A stretch of 39,188 bases of DNA. Origin: SAR202 cluster bacterium Io17-Chloro-G4. GTDB taxonomy: Bacteria > Chloroflexota > Dehalococcoidia > Lucifugimonadales > UBA3495. The stretch is taken from the NCBI GenBank assembly GCA_002816455.1, contig MUCR01000064.1:1-39188 (forward strand), written 5' to 3'. The notes beneath the pieces were generated by a model, which searched no databases, was not told the origin of the DNA, and saw only the letters and a list, made by a program, of their open reading frames with translations. This document shows, in pieces, positions 9,122-18,117 of this stretch (position 1 is its first letter; every line of letters starts with the position of its first letter). The position numbers were made by a program, and so were the translations under genes.

Positions 9122-10336
9122 ATGGCTAGCCTCAAGCATCCTTTGGAAAATATTCGAGTAATTGACTTGGGCCGCCACCAGGCCGGGCCCAGGTGCGCCC
9201 AGGTACTGGCCCGCATGGGCGCCGAAGTTATTAAAATTGAGCGTTTGGGTGGCGAGGAAACCCGCTACCACGGCCCTTGGGTCCGCAAGCAGAGCTCTTA
9301 TTGGGTCCAATACAACTCGGGCAAAAAGAGCCTCAGCATGGACTTACGCAAGGAACAAGGCAAGGAAGTGCTACGCAAACTTATCGGGGTATCCGACGTC
9401 CTAGTGCAAAACTTCCGGCCGGGGACCATCGAAAAAATGGGGTTCGGCTACGAGGTGCTAAAAGAGCTAAACCCTAAGATCATCATGGTAAACGTGTCCG
9501 CTTACGGCCAGTTCGGTCCCTACAGCGAAAATATCGGCTACGATCCAATCGGCCAGACCATGTCGGGCATCACCATGGTCACCGGCGAAGAAGGCATGCC
9601 GCCCATCCGCACCGGTGTGCCAATTATCGATCGCATAACCTCCCTGCATGCGGCCATCGGCACACTTTCGGCCCTCCACGAACGGGAGATCTCCGGCGAG
9701 GGCCAGTCCATGGACGTTTGTTTGGCCGACACCGGATACAGCATGACCGAGATTCCCATCACCGCTTATCACGGCACCAAAACGCCCCCCAAGCGGGGCG
9801 ATTCCACGGCTCCCCCGAGCGGCATTTATCCCTGCAAAGGCGGTTGGGTTCTTCTTTCTGCTGGCGATCAGCATCATTGGCACCGGGTGTGCAATGCTCT
9901 GGGCAAACCCGAATGGCTGGAAGACCCCCGGTTCTCCACGCGCCCGGAGCGCACCAAAAACCGAAAACTCGTGGAAGAAGCACTGGAGGAAACTCTCTCC
10001 GAAATGACTATGGAGCAGGCCATCGATCACTTTAGCCGGCACGATGTTGTGGCTGCGCCGGTAAACACCATTCCCATGGCCGCCGAAGACCCCCATCCTT
10101 GGGAACGCGGGACCATGGTGGAGGTGGACGATTTCCTGGCTGGCAGCATCGCGGTCTCCGGAGACTACTGGCACTTCAGCCGCACACCGGTTGTTGTGGG
10201 CACCACGCCACAAGTCGGCGAGCACAATGACGACGTTCTCTCAGGTATCTTGGGCTATTCTGAGGAGGAAATTGCCCAAATGCGGGAGGACAACGTCATC
10301 GGAGAGAGTCACGAATACGATGAAATCCCCGGGTAG
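9122..10336 (+). CDS. Family III CoA-transferase (CaiB/BaiF)
   Basis: IRVIDLGRHQAGPRCAQVLARMGAEVIKIERLGGEETR ... VLVQNFRPGTIEKMGFGYEVL; start at 9122 favoured. Confidence 0.92.
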   Translation: MASLKHPLENIRVIDLGRHQAGPRCAQVLARMGAEVIKIERLGGEETRYHGPWVRKQSSYWVQYNSGKKSLSMDLRKEQGKEVLRKLIGVSDVLVQNFRPGTIEKMGFGYEVLKELNPKIIMVNVSAYGQFGPYSENIGYDPIGQTMSGITMVTGEEGMPPIRTGVPIIDRITSLHAAIGTLSALHEREISGEGQSMDVCLADTGYSMTEIPITAYHGTKTPPKRGDSTAPPSGIYPCKGGWVLLSAGDQHHWHRVCNALGKPEWLEDPRFSTRPERTKNRKLVEEALEETLSEMTMEQAIDHFSRHDVVAAPVNTIPMAAEDPHPWERGTMVEVDDFLAGSIAVSGDYWHFSRTPVVVGTTPQVGEHNDDVLSGILGYSEEEIAQMREDNVIGESHEYDEIPG

Positions 10337-10526
10337 GAAATAAATTCAGGAAAAGGAGGTGAGGCCCGGTGGTAGCCCTTTGGAGTCTCCCTTGGAGTCC
10401 TGGGCGCCGGAAGAATAGGTTTACTCGGCTGGAGATTGGCAGCAATTATTTCAGAATTCTCCTCTAATGAGGATTGTTTTCGCCTTCCGGGCTTAGGCCC
10501 GCTCTTATCGGACTACCACGGGGGCC

Positions 10527-11423
10527 GTGATGGCTCCTTTATCGAGACTCAACCCCTGGCGCAGGGGCAGCGATTACATAAGCTCCATTTCCGGGGCCAC
10601 ACTGGTCAGCGGCACAGTTGGATTGCTGATCGGCTTGGTTGTGGCGTCGTTGGTGTCCATCCCTCTCTACGGATTGGATGGGTGGATGGGCTGGGGCGTG
10701 CCGATCATCGTCAGCGCCTGTTTGGGCGTTTCCGGACTTTGGGTCGGCAGCAACCGCAACCGAGATGTGTCCGCCATGTTCCCCGCATTGGCCAACGCCA
10801 GCGGCAACGGGGGCAGAGGGTCCCGCAACGGCAACATCCTTGTTGACACCAGCGCCATCATTGACGGCCGAATAGCCGATCTCAGCGTCACCGGATTTTT
10901 GGAGGGAAAGTTGATGGTGCCCAGGTTCGTTTTGGACGAGCTGCGGCACATCGCCGACTCCAGCGACTCCATGCGCCGCAGCCGGGGACGGCGAGGCCTA
11001 GAAGTGCTCGGCCGGTTACGCAAAGACAGCACCATACCCTTGGAAGTCTTGGACGTGGGAGTGAACCGTGGAGAGGAGGTAGACGCCCGTTTGGTCCAGT
11101 TGGCCCGGAGCATGAAGTCCCCCATTCTCACCACGGACTACAACCTCAACAGGGTGGCGGAGCTTCAAGGCGTGCAAGTGCTGAACGTCAACGAACTGGC
11201 CAACGCCCTGAAATCCATTGTTTTACCCAGCGAAGAGTTGCGGGTCAACATCGTCCAAGAGGGGAAGGAACCGGGGCAGGGCGTAGCTTATCTGGACGAC
11301 GGCACCATGGTGGTGGTAGAAGGGGGAAGGCGCTATGTGAACGCATTTCATGACGTGGTGGTGACCCGGGTTCTGCAGACGGCGGCCGGCCGGATTATTT
11401 TCGCCCAGCCCAAGGGCGACTGA
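10527..11423 (+). CDS. Membrane-anchored PIN/TRAM domain protein (YacL-like)
   Basis: N-terminal TM segments, then NILVDTSAIIDGRIADLSVTGFLEGKLMVPRFVLDELRHIADS, TTDYNLNRVA and a C-terminal TRAM-like region. Confidence 0.92.
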   Translation: MMAPLSRLNPWRRGSDYISSISGATLVSGTVGLLIGLVVASLVSIPLYGLDGWMGWGVPIIVSACLGVSGLWVGSNRNRDVSAMFPALANASGNGGRGSRNGNILVDTSAIIDGRIADLSVTGFLEGKLMVPRFVLDELRHIADSSDSMRRSRGRRGLEVLGRLRKDSTIPLEVLDVGVNRGEEVDARLVQLARSMKSPILTTDYNLNRVAELQGVQVLNVNELANALKSIVLPSEELRVNIVQEGKEPGQGVAYLDDGTMVVVEGGRRYVNAFHDVVVTRVLQTAAGRIIFAQPKGD

Positions 11424-11469
11424 TCCGTGACACAAATTTCCGGTCTTTCCATTATGCTCACTAATAACC

Positions 11470-12168
11470 ATGCCCAAGAATAACGAGTCCAAAATCGGCG
11501 CCGTCGTCGTCGCCGCTGGCACGAGCAGCAGAATGGGCGGCATCGACAAGATTTTCGCCCCAATCATGGGCGTGCCCCTGGTAGCATATTCTCTGGACCA
11601 GTTAGAAGGCTTCTCTCGGGTTAATCAAATTATCTTGGTGCTGGACCATGCCTCCCTGGAGCGTGGTCAAGAGTTGGTCCTCCAACGGGGGTATAAGAAA
11701 GTCCGCTCGGTTTGCCCCGGAGGCCTCAGGCGTCAAGATTCGGTGCTCCAGGGGATTCAGACGCTGGAACCCTGCGATTGGGTGGTGGTTCACGACGGCG
11801 CTCGCCCATGTCTTGACTATGCCGTCCTAGAAAGAGGTTTAGAATCGGCGGTGGAGACGGGGGCCGCCGTGGCCGGTGTGCCGGTCAAGGACACGATAAA
11901 GGCGGTGTCGCCCCAGCAGTTGGTGGTGAACACCCCTGACAGGCAGGGTCTGTGGGCGGCCCAGACTCCCCAAATTTTCCGTTACGACTTGCTCTTAGAC
12001 GCTCATCAGCGCTGCACCGAAACCGTGACCGACGATGCGGCCATGGTGGAAAGCTTGGGGCACAAGGTGAAAATGTTCCTGGGCTCCTACGAAAACCTAA
12101 AAGTAACCACCCCAGAAGACCTGGCCCTAGCCGAAATATTCCTACGGGCCAGGACAAAAGTTCTTTAG
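11470..12168 (+). CDS. ispD: 2-C-methyl-D-erythritol 4-phosphate cytidylyltransferase
   Basis: GAVVVAAGTSSRMGGIDKIFAPIMGVPLVAYSL; VVHDGARPC; VKDTIKAV; AAQTPQIF. Confidence 0.95.
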   Translation: MPKNNESKIGAVVVAAGTSSRMGGIDKIFAPIMGVPLVAYSLDQLEGFSRVNQIILVLDHASLERGQELVLQRGYKKVRSVCPGGLRRQDSVLQGIQTLEPCDWVVVHDGARPCLDYAVLERGLESAVETGAAVAGVPVKDTIKAVSPQQLVVNTPDRQGLWAAQTPQIFRYDLLLDAHQRCTETVTDDAAMVESLGHKVKMFLGSYENLKVTTPEDLALAEIFLRARTKVL

Positions 12169-12214
12169 GAAGGGTCTTAGGGAAACCCTTTCTTACAAGA
12201 AAGGGTTTCCCTAA
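12158..12214 (+). repeat. Short derivative of the 128-bp repeat, copy C, overlapping the ispD stop and forming a hairpin
   Basis: AAGTTCTTTAGGAAGGGT shared with the left end of copy B and CTTACAAGAAAGGGTT with its right end; 18-bp perfect arms 12177-12194 / 12197-12214. Confidence 0.7.
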
Positions 12215-12232
12215 CGTACCCCGGGCTCGACG

Positions 12233-12733
12233 ATGGTTGAACCAAATCCAATAGATTTTCGTGTAGGCATCGGCTTCGACTCCCATCCTTTGGTGCCCGA
12301 CCGCCGGTTGGTGTTGGGCGGTGTTGAGGTGCCTTTCCACTTGGGTCTATCGGGTCACAGCGACGGCGACGTGCTGGTTCACGCAATCATGGACGCTCTT
12401 TTGGGGGCAGCCGCCCTGGGGGACAAGGGAGTCCACTTCCCCTCCAGCGACCCCCAATATAAAGACATATCGAGCCTGGCGCTGCTGACCCGGGTAGCTG
12501 ATTTGGTCCACGGCGCCGGATGGCGAATATCCAACGTCGATGCTACAATGTTGGCGCAAAATCCCAGGCTGGGACCGTACCTGGACACCATGCGGGCTCA
12601 GGTTGGAAGTGCCCTTTCCACTACCGCCGACCTGATCGGCATCAAGGTCACCACCACCGATTTTTTGGGGTTCGTCGGCAGGGAAGAGGGCATGGCCGCT
12701 TGCGCCGTGGCTTCATTGATCAAGGAGGCCTGA
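12233..12733 (+). CDS. ispF: 2-C-methyl-D-erythritol 2,4-cyclodiphosphate synthase
   Basis: VGIGFDSHPLVPDRRLVLGGVEVP; GHSDGDVLVHAIMDALLGAAALGDKGVHFP. Confidence 0.96.
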   Translation: MVEPNPIDFRVGIGFDSHPLVPDRRLVLGGVEVPFHLGLSGHSDGDVLVHAIMDALLGAAALGDKGVHFPSSDPQYKDISSLALLTRVADLVHGAGWRISNVDATMLAQNPRLGPYLDTMRAQVGSALSTTADLIGIKVTTTDFLGFVGREEGMAACAVASLIKEA

Positions 12734-12816
12734 CACTTGATAAAGGGGCCTTAATTTCCAGACGATAGGTTTTACCCTAATATTCGCGACAATGACGGAG
12801 CTTTGAAAACTCGGCT

Positions 12817-14202
12817 ATGAGGCTGTACAACACGCTCACCGGCCAGGCACAAGAGTTCGTACCCTCCGACGGCAATACCGTCAAAATGTATGTGTGCGGG
12901 GTGACCCCTTACTCATCCACCCATGTGGGGCACGCCCTTAGTTACGTGGTTTTCGACGTCTTGCGCAGGTACTTGGAGTTTTCGGGATACGACGTGCGCC
13001 ACGTGCAGAACTTTACCGACGTGGACGACAAGATCATTCAGCGGGCCCAAGAGCAGGGTATAGACTCCAAGGAACTGGCCGAGCAATTCATCCAAGACTT
13101 CTTTCGCACCATGGACGCCCTGAACGTGCAGCGGGCCCACGTTTACCCCAGGGCCACCCAGGAAATCGAACCCATAATCGCAACCATCAAGGACCTAGTC
13201 GAGAAGGAATTTGCCTACCCTGCCGGTGGCGACGTGTTTTTCAGGGTCACCCGCAAACCAGACTACGGCAAGCTGAGCCACCGCACTCTGGACGGCATGA
13301 TCGCCGGGGCACGGGTGGAGGTGGACGAGCACAAAGAAAACCCCATGGACTTCGCTTTGTGGAAGGGCGCTAGGCCCGGCGAGCCGTCGTGGGAAAGCCC
13401 TTGGGGACCGGGCCGCCCCGGCTGGCACATCGAGTGCACCGCCATGTCCACCACGTATCTGGGCGAGTCTCTGGATATTCACGGCGGCGGCCAAGACCTG
13501 ATATTTCCCCACCACGAAAACGAAATCGCCCAGAGCGAGGCCTCTACCGGTTACGAGCCTTTCTCCCGATACTGGGTGCACAATGGCTTGCTGAGGTTGG
13601 GTGAAGACAAAATGAGCAAGTCTCTGGGCAACCTGGTTTCGGTGGAAGATGCCTTGGAAAACCATGACCCGGACTCCCTTCGGCTCTACTTCCTTTCATC
13701 CCATTACCGCAGTCCCTTGCAGTTCACCGAAGAAGGCTGTGCCGCAATGTCCCGAAGCACCGAGCGTTTGCGCCACGCCCTAAGCCGGGACGAAGATAAT
13801 TCCGGCCAGGCGCTGGACCCGGCGCCTTACCGGGAGAAGTTCCTGGAAGCCATGGATGACGACCTCAACACCCCCAGGGCCTTGGCCGTACTTTTCGACA
13901 TGGCCAGGGACATTAACCGGTGCCTGGATTCAGGCGGTCAGGCAAAAGACGCTCAGACCGCCTTGCGCGATTTGGGCGGCATCGTGGGAGTTACCTTTGC
14001 GGAACCCGGCGTGGCTACCCAGGAGAGATTGGCGGCCAAGCCTTTTATCGAGCTTTTGCTCAACACCCGAACTCAGCTTCGCCAAGCGAAAGAGTATGAC
14101 TTGGCCGACCAGATTCGCCAAAGCCTCGAGCAGCAGGGAGTGTTCGTCGAGGACACGGCCCAGGGGACCAACTGGGAGTACCGGCCCAACCGGGAATCAT
14201 AG
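12817..14202 (+). CDS. cysS: Cysteinyl-tRNA synthetase
   Basis: MYVCGVTPYSSTHVGHAL (HIGH-like), GWHIECTAMS, HGGGQDLIFPHHENEIAQSEA, KMSKSLGN. Confidence 0.97.
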   Translation: MRLYNTLTGQAQEFVPSDGNTVKMYVCGVTPYSSTHVGHALSYVVFDVLRRYLEFSGYDVRHVQNFTDVDDKIIQRAQEQGIDSKELAEQFIQDFFRTMDALNVQRAHVYPRATQEIEPIIATIKDLVEKEFAYPAGGDVFFRVTRKPDYGKLSHRTLDGMIAGARVEVDEHKENPMDFALWKGARPGEPSWESPWGPGRPGWHIECTAMSTTYLGESLDIHGGGQDLIFPHHENEIAQSEASTGYEPFSRYWVHNGLLRLGEDKMSKSLGNLVSVEDALENHDPDSLRLYFLSSHYRSPLQFTEEGCAAMSRSTERLRHALSRDEDNSGQALDPAPYREKFLEAMDDDLNTPRALAVLFDMARDINRCLDSGGQAKDAQTALRDLGGIVGVTFAEPGVATQERLAAKPFIELLLNTRTQLRQAKEYDLADQIRQSLEQQGVFVEDTAQGTNWEYRPNRES

Positions 14203-14244
14203 GGTTCCACCAAGAGATTAATCTCGATATCCAATTCCGATCCA

Positions 14245-14321
14245 TGTCATTTTGAGCAAAGCGAAAAATCTCTTATCGTGACCACGAGATTCTTCGGTCG
14301 CTCCGCGCCTTCAGAATGACA
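14245..14321. repeat. TGTCATTyTGAGCrAAGCGAA-type inverted intergenic repeat
   Basis: TGTCATTTTGAGCAAAGCGAAAAATCTC ... GAGATTCTTCGGTCGCTCCGCGCCTTCAGAATGACA, imperfect inverted repeat. Confidence 0.8.
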
Positions 14322-14397
14322 TTAAGAAAATGACCCTGGTAATGCCGCTTGGGAGGGCCAGCGGCCCCTCAAGGCTCAGCTGGGCTCTCTAATAATC

Positions 14398-15798
14398 GTG
14401 ATAGATAATCCCAAATCAGAACTTCTGGCAAATTCCTTGGCGAATATAGTTGGCGAGGAGCACGTCCTCACCAGTCCCTACGACTTGGACCGCTACTCTG
14501 CGGACGCCCTGCACCCGTTCCGAGCTTACAACGCAGCAAGCTCCTTCGACCAGCTCGCCCAAGTAGTGGTGCGCCCGGCCACCACCGATGAAGTTTCCAA
14601 GATCGTGGTGTTGGCCAACAAGAACAAGACACCGCTAATCCCCTATGGCGGCGGCACTGGCGTCATGGGGGGCACCATGCCCGTCCGGGGCGGGATTATT
14701 GTCGACTTGAGCCGGATGAACCGGGTCTTGGAGGTGAGTTGCACTGATTTAACCGCTCGGGTGGAAGCCGGTGTAGTGTTGGCTGACTTGGTGGCGGTAT
14801 TAGCCGAGGACGGTCTGATGCCGGGCCACGACCCTTACAGCGTACCCATCGCCACCGTCGCTGGCGCTATCTCCACCAACGGCGTGGGCTACCGGGCGGC
14901 GGCCTTCGGTCCCATGGGAGACCAGGTTGTAGCATTGGGAGTAGTGCTCCCCAGCGGCCAAGTGCTAAACACTCGCCCCGTGCCCATGTATTCCTCCGGT
15001 CCCGGCCTGAACCAACTCTTCATCGGCAGCGAAGGCGCATTTGGAATCATCACCCAAGCAACTATCAATGTATTTCGCCTACCTGAGGCTCAAGCCTTCG
15101 CCACCGCGTCTTTCGACAATTTCGACGCCGGATTCAACGCCGCCGCCGAGCTTTTGGCATTAGGAATACGCCCAACACTGCTGGACCTGACCGAAGAGGA
15201 CGACGGCATACTCCTACACCTGCTCTTTGAGGGTTTCGTTGAAGGCGTGGCCGCCCAGGAGCAACGTTCAAAGCAGGTGTGCGCAGACTTTAGTGGGCGG
15301 AATATAGGGTCCGAGCCTACCCTGGCCTATTGGAGGGACCGGCATGAATCCGGGGAGAACTACAAACGGACCGCATTAGGCAAACCGCGACAGGAACGTT
15401 GGGACCGGACCGGTTGGCGAAGATTCGACTACCTACATCTGGGACTGCCCATCTCCAAGGTTTTGGAGTACCGGAAGCGCTGCGACAAGATTATGGAGGG
15501 CCGCGGTGTTCGGACGGTGGAATACGCCATCTGGAGCCGGCCGGAGCTGTTTTCCATGCTCCTAGTATGCGAGGACCGCTCCGAAGCCCAAGCCCGGGAT
15601 AGCCTGGGCCGGGTGGTGGAAGAGGTGCTCACACTTGCCCAAGACATGGGCGGCGTCATGGAGTATTGCCACGGCGTTGGGGTCAAGCTTAATCACCTGT
15701 TGGTAAGGGAAATGGGCGTCGGTCAAGATGTGGTGCGCAAGCTAAAGCAGGCTATAGACCCTTCAAATATCATGAACCCCGGCAAATTGGGCTTGTAA
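14398..15798 (+). CDS. FAD-binding oxidase/dehydrogenase (GlcD-like)
   Basis: VVRPATTDEVSKIVVLANKNKTPLIPYGGGTGVMGGTMPVRGGIIVDLSRMNRVLEV (FAD_binding_4) and C-terminal FAD-oxidase pattern MEYCHGVGVKLNHLL ... DPSNIMNPGKLGL; GTG start. Confidence 0.93.
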   Translation: MIDNPKSELLANSLANIVGEEHVLTSPYDLDRYSADALHPFRAYNAASSFDQLAQVVVRPATTDEVSKIVVLANKNKTPLIPYGGGTGVMGGTMPVRGGIIVDLSRMNRVLEVSCTDLTARVEAGVVLADLVAVLAEDGLMPGHDPYSVPIATVAGAISTNGVGYRAAAFGPMGDQVVALGVVLPSGQVLNTRPVPMYSSGPGLNQLFIGSEGAFGIITQATINVFRLPEAQAFATASFDNFDAGFNAAAELLALGIRPTLLDLTEEDDGILLHLLFEGFVEGVAAQEQRSKQVCADFSGRNIGSEPTLAYWRDRHESGENYKRTALGKPRQERWDRTGWRRFDYLHLGLPISKVLEYRKRCDKIMEGRGVRTVEYAIWSRPELFSMLLVCEDRSEAQARDSLGRVVEEVLTLAQDMGGVMEYCHGVGVKLNHLLVREMGVGQDVVRKLKQAIDPSNIMNPGKLGL

Positions 15799-16104
15799 TC
15801 ACAAGCCTTCCCTCTGACTAACGGCTAGCGCTCCTACGTAGCCGATTCCACGGCACACTCCGTCCCTCACGGCCCATCTCTGTATCAAGGTCAATGATCG
15901 CCTTAATCAGGGCAGAGTTTCGCGAGAAACGTTGCCGTTTGACACCAATTCGGAAGTCGTCGCAATAACCGAAAACGTTGTCAGAATACTATTGAAGAAT
16001 AAAATATTTACAGCTTAGGGAACAAATAGGTAACCGGTTTCGTCATAGATGGTGAGGCAATTATTACAACGAAATTAGGCTGTAAACAGGGGAGGAGATC
16101 GGCC

Positions 16105-17358
16105 ATGAAAACGAAACTGGGGACAATACTTGCGGTGGGAGTCATTTTGTTATTGCTTGTCGGCGCATGTGGGAACAGCTCCACCGGCGCCGGTAATACC
16201 CGGGTGACGCCGCCGACGGCCAGCCCGGTCGCCACGCCGGCACCTGCGTCTACGGACCCCGCTACACTGGACCCCGCTACACTGGAACCAACGCCTACTG
16301 AACCCACAACTACTGAGCCAGCCCCGACCGAGCCCGCCACCACGGAACCGGCACCCGCCGAGACGAAAATGGTGGTCACACCCGCACCAGTGGAGGAAAT
16401 TAAGGTCGTGTTTTCTGGCTCGGATCCGGGAGAATACACGTTAGAAATTGTTTCCGGTTTGCCCGGCGGCTGCGCTAAGTTCACCGAATATGCCACATCG
16501 ATTGATGGCAACGCTATTGCGGTTACGGTGACCAACTTAGTGCCAGCGGAACCGGTCCCCTGCACCGCCATCTATGGCAGGCACGAAGGCGACGTAAGGC
16601 TGAGCTCAGAATTAATGCCGGGAGAGACTTACTCTGTCACGGTCAACGGCGAAGTAACCAATGCCTTCACCGTTAGGGACGAATCTGCCGAGGAGATGGT
16701 AGAGGCGCCATCCCCCATTGATGATGTCGCGGTGAAATTTACAGATGCTGATCCGCCTGAGTACGTGCTGGTTGTGGTCTCCCGGCTTCCCCTTGGCAGC
16801 AGCTGCTCCCGGTTTAACGGCTACGACGTGACCCGCCCAGCCAGTGGAATAATTGAGGTGAGGGTGACTCATTTGGAGTTAGTTGCCCAGAACGTCCCTT
16901 GCACGGAGGACTACCCCGCCGTCTCCACGGGAATACCTTTGGGAACAGACTTCACGCCTGGCGAGGCTTACAAGATCGCGGTCAACGGCGAAATGACCAA
17001 TAACTTCATCGCCCGAACCCCGCAGAGCGCCAAGATGGCCGTCAAAACATCCCCAGTGCATAGCGCTGAGATTTTGATATTGGAGTCGGCGCCTCCCAGG
17101 TATCAGCTAGTGGTCATCTCCCGGCTCCCTCTCGGCAGCAGTTGCTCCCAGTTCAACGGCTACGACGTGTCCCGGCCATTTGCCAACAACATCCAAGTAA
17201 TCGTCACTCACCTGGAAGTTACCGGAGAAAACGTGCCCTGTACCCGGGACTTGCCAGTGGTCGAGACGAATATCCCCTTGGGCAGCAATTTCGATTCAGC
17301 CCAGGAGTACACAATAACCATCGTTGAAGAAGAGACGCTGACGTTCACGGCCCAATAG
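16105..17358 (+). CDS. Predicted lipoprotein with Pro/Thr/Glu-rich linker and three homologous ~100-aa domains
   Basis: Signal peptide with lipobox LLVGAC; DPATLDPATLEPTPTEP linker; repeats starting near PVEEIKVVF, PIDDVAVKF and PVHSAEILI. Confidence 0.85.
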   Translation: MKTKLGTILAVGVILLLLVGACGNSSTGAGNTRVTPPTASPVATPAPASTDPATLDPATLEPTPTEPTTTEPAPTEPATTEPAPAETKMVVTPAPVEEIKVVFSGSDPGEYTLEIVSGLPGGCAKFTEYATSIDGNAIAVTVTNLVPAEPVPCTAIYGRHEGDVRLSSELMPGETYSVTVNGEVTNAFTVRDESAEEMVEAPSPIDDVAVKFTDADPPEYVLVVVSRLPLGSSCSRFNGYDVTRPASGIIEVRVTHLELVAQNVPCTEDYPAVSTGIPLGTDFTPGEAYKIAVNGEMTNNFIARTPQSAKMAVKTSPVHSAEILILESAPPRYQLVVISRLPLGSSCSQFNGYDVSRPFANNIQVIVTHLEVTGENVPCTRDLPVVETNIPLGSNFDSAQEYTITIVEEETLTFTAQ

Positions 17359-17609
17359 ATTGAGGCTCGGGTCAATCGAACTTATCAACTCACGCTTGCA
17401 GACTCTCGACCTAGAGTAAAGCCTATATCGGCTACCAAGGAGTTTGCTAGGATCCCCCCAGCAACATTTGATACTAATCTGGGCGATATATCTATTGACG
17501 GTAGGTGAGTTAAGGCATATCATTAATTATGATGTAATTAACCAGATGTTATCTAATAACACTGGGGTACTAGCTTCACCAAATCTGGAATAAAGGACTG
17601 GCCAGGAAA

Positions 17610-17783
17610 ATGCACAACACACACCTTCACATACGGTTGGAGAAAGTCGCCTCGGGAGTCTGGGGATTGGTAACCGCCTTTGATGGCTGGATGGGAGGCA
17701 CGCCTCATAGCCGCCGCTTTCGGGAGCGGGAGGAACTCCGGGAGACTCTGGCTATGAACAATCCTCGCAATTTGATTGTTTAG
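17610..17783 (+). CDS. Candidate small protein (57 aa), below the ORF-track cutoff
   Basis: MHNTHLHIRLEKVASGVWGLVTAFDGWMGGTPHSRRFREREELRETLAMNNPRNLIV*; AGGA just upstream of ATG; strong terminator-like hairpin 55 nt downstream. Confidence 0.4.
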   Translation: MHNTHLHIRLEKVASGVWGLVTAFDGWMGGTPHSRRFREREELRETLAMNNPRNLIV

Positions 17784-17838
17784 TCACGAAGTAGCCTAAG
17801 TCCCGGCTACTCTGGGCACCAACTTAACCTGTAAGTAT

Positions 17839-17889
17839 TCGGCCGGGGCATTGGTCTGCGCTTAAGCAGTAGACCAATGCCCCGGCCGA
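17839..17889. terminator. Strong hairpin, terminator-like
   Basis: 19-bp perfect arms TCGGCCGGGGCATTGGTCT / AGACCAATGCCCCGGCCGA, 13-nt loop, followed by TGTATTTTTG. Confidence 0.8.
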
Positions 17890-18117
17890 TGTATTTTTGT
17901 AGGCCACGACCAAGAAATCCCCCCACCACACCGCCTCAGTCCATAAAGCCAGCCTCCTCAAGCCCAGCCGCATCCAATATCCGCTTACCTGGAAAATCAC
18001 TAGCCGTTTGGTTACAATTGCGAATCCGGCCACTCTGAGCCGCTGAATCAAATAATGGCGGCAGCTACAGCTCCGTGTCTCTCGCCACCGAATATTTAAT
18101 TTAGGAGCCAATGCTCC

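Noticed and set aside
9467-10225. 252-aa minus-strand ORF
   Set aside because: Antisense to a well-supported CoA-transferase.
10350-10470. Short GTG ORF after a strong AAAGGAGGTGA ribosome-binding-like site (VVALWSLPWSPGRRKNRFTRLEIGSNYFRILL)
   Set aside because: About 32 codons with no other support; the site could be chance. Not called as a gene.
16008-16571. 187-aa minus ORF with GSVGAGSVVVGSVG repeats
   Set aside because: Antisense translation of the Pro/Thr/Glu-rich lipoprotein linker.
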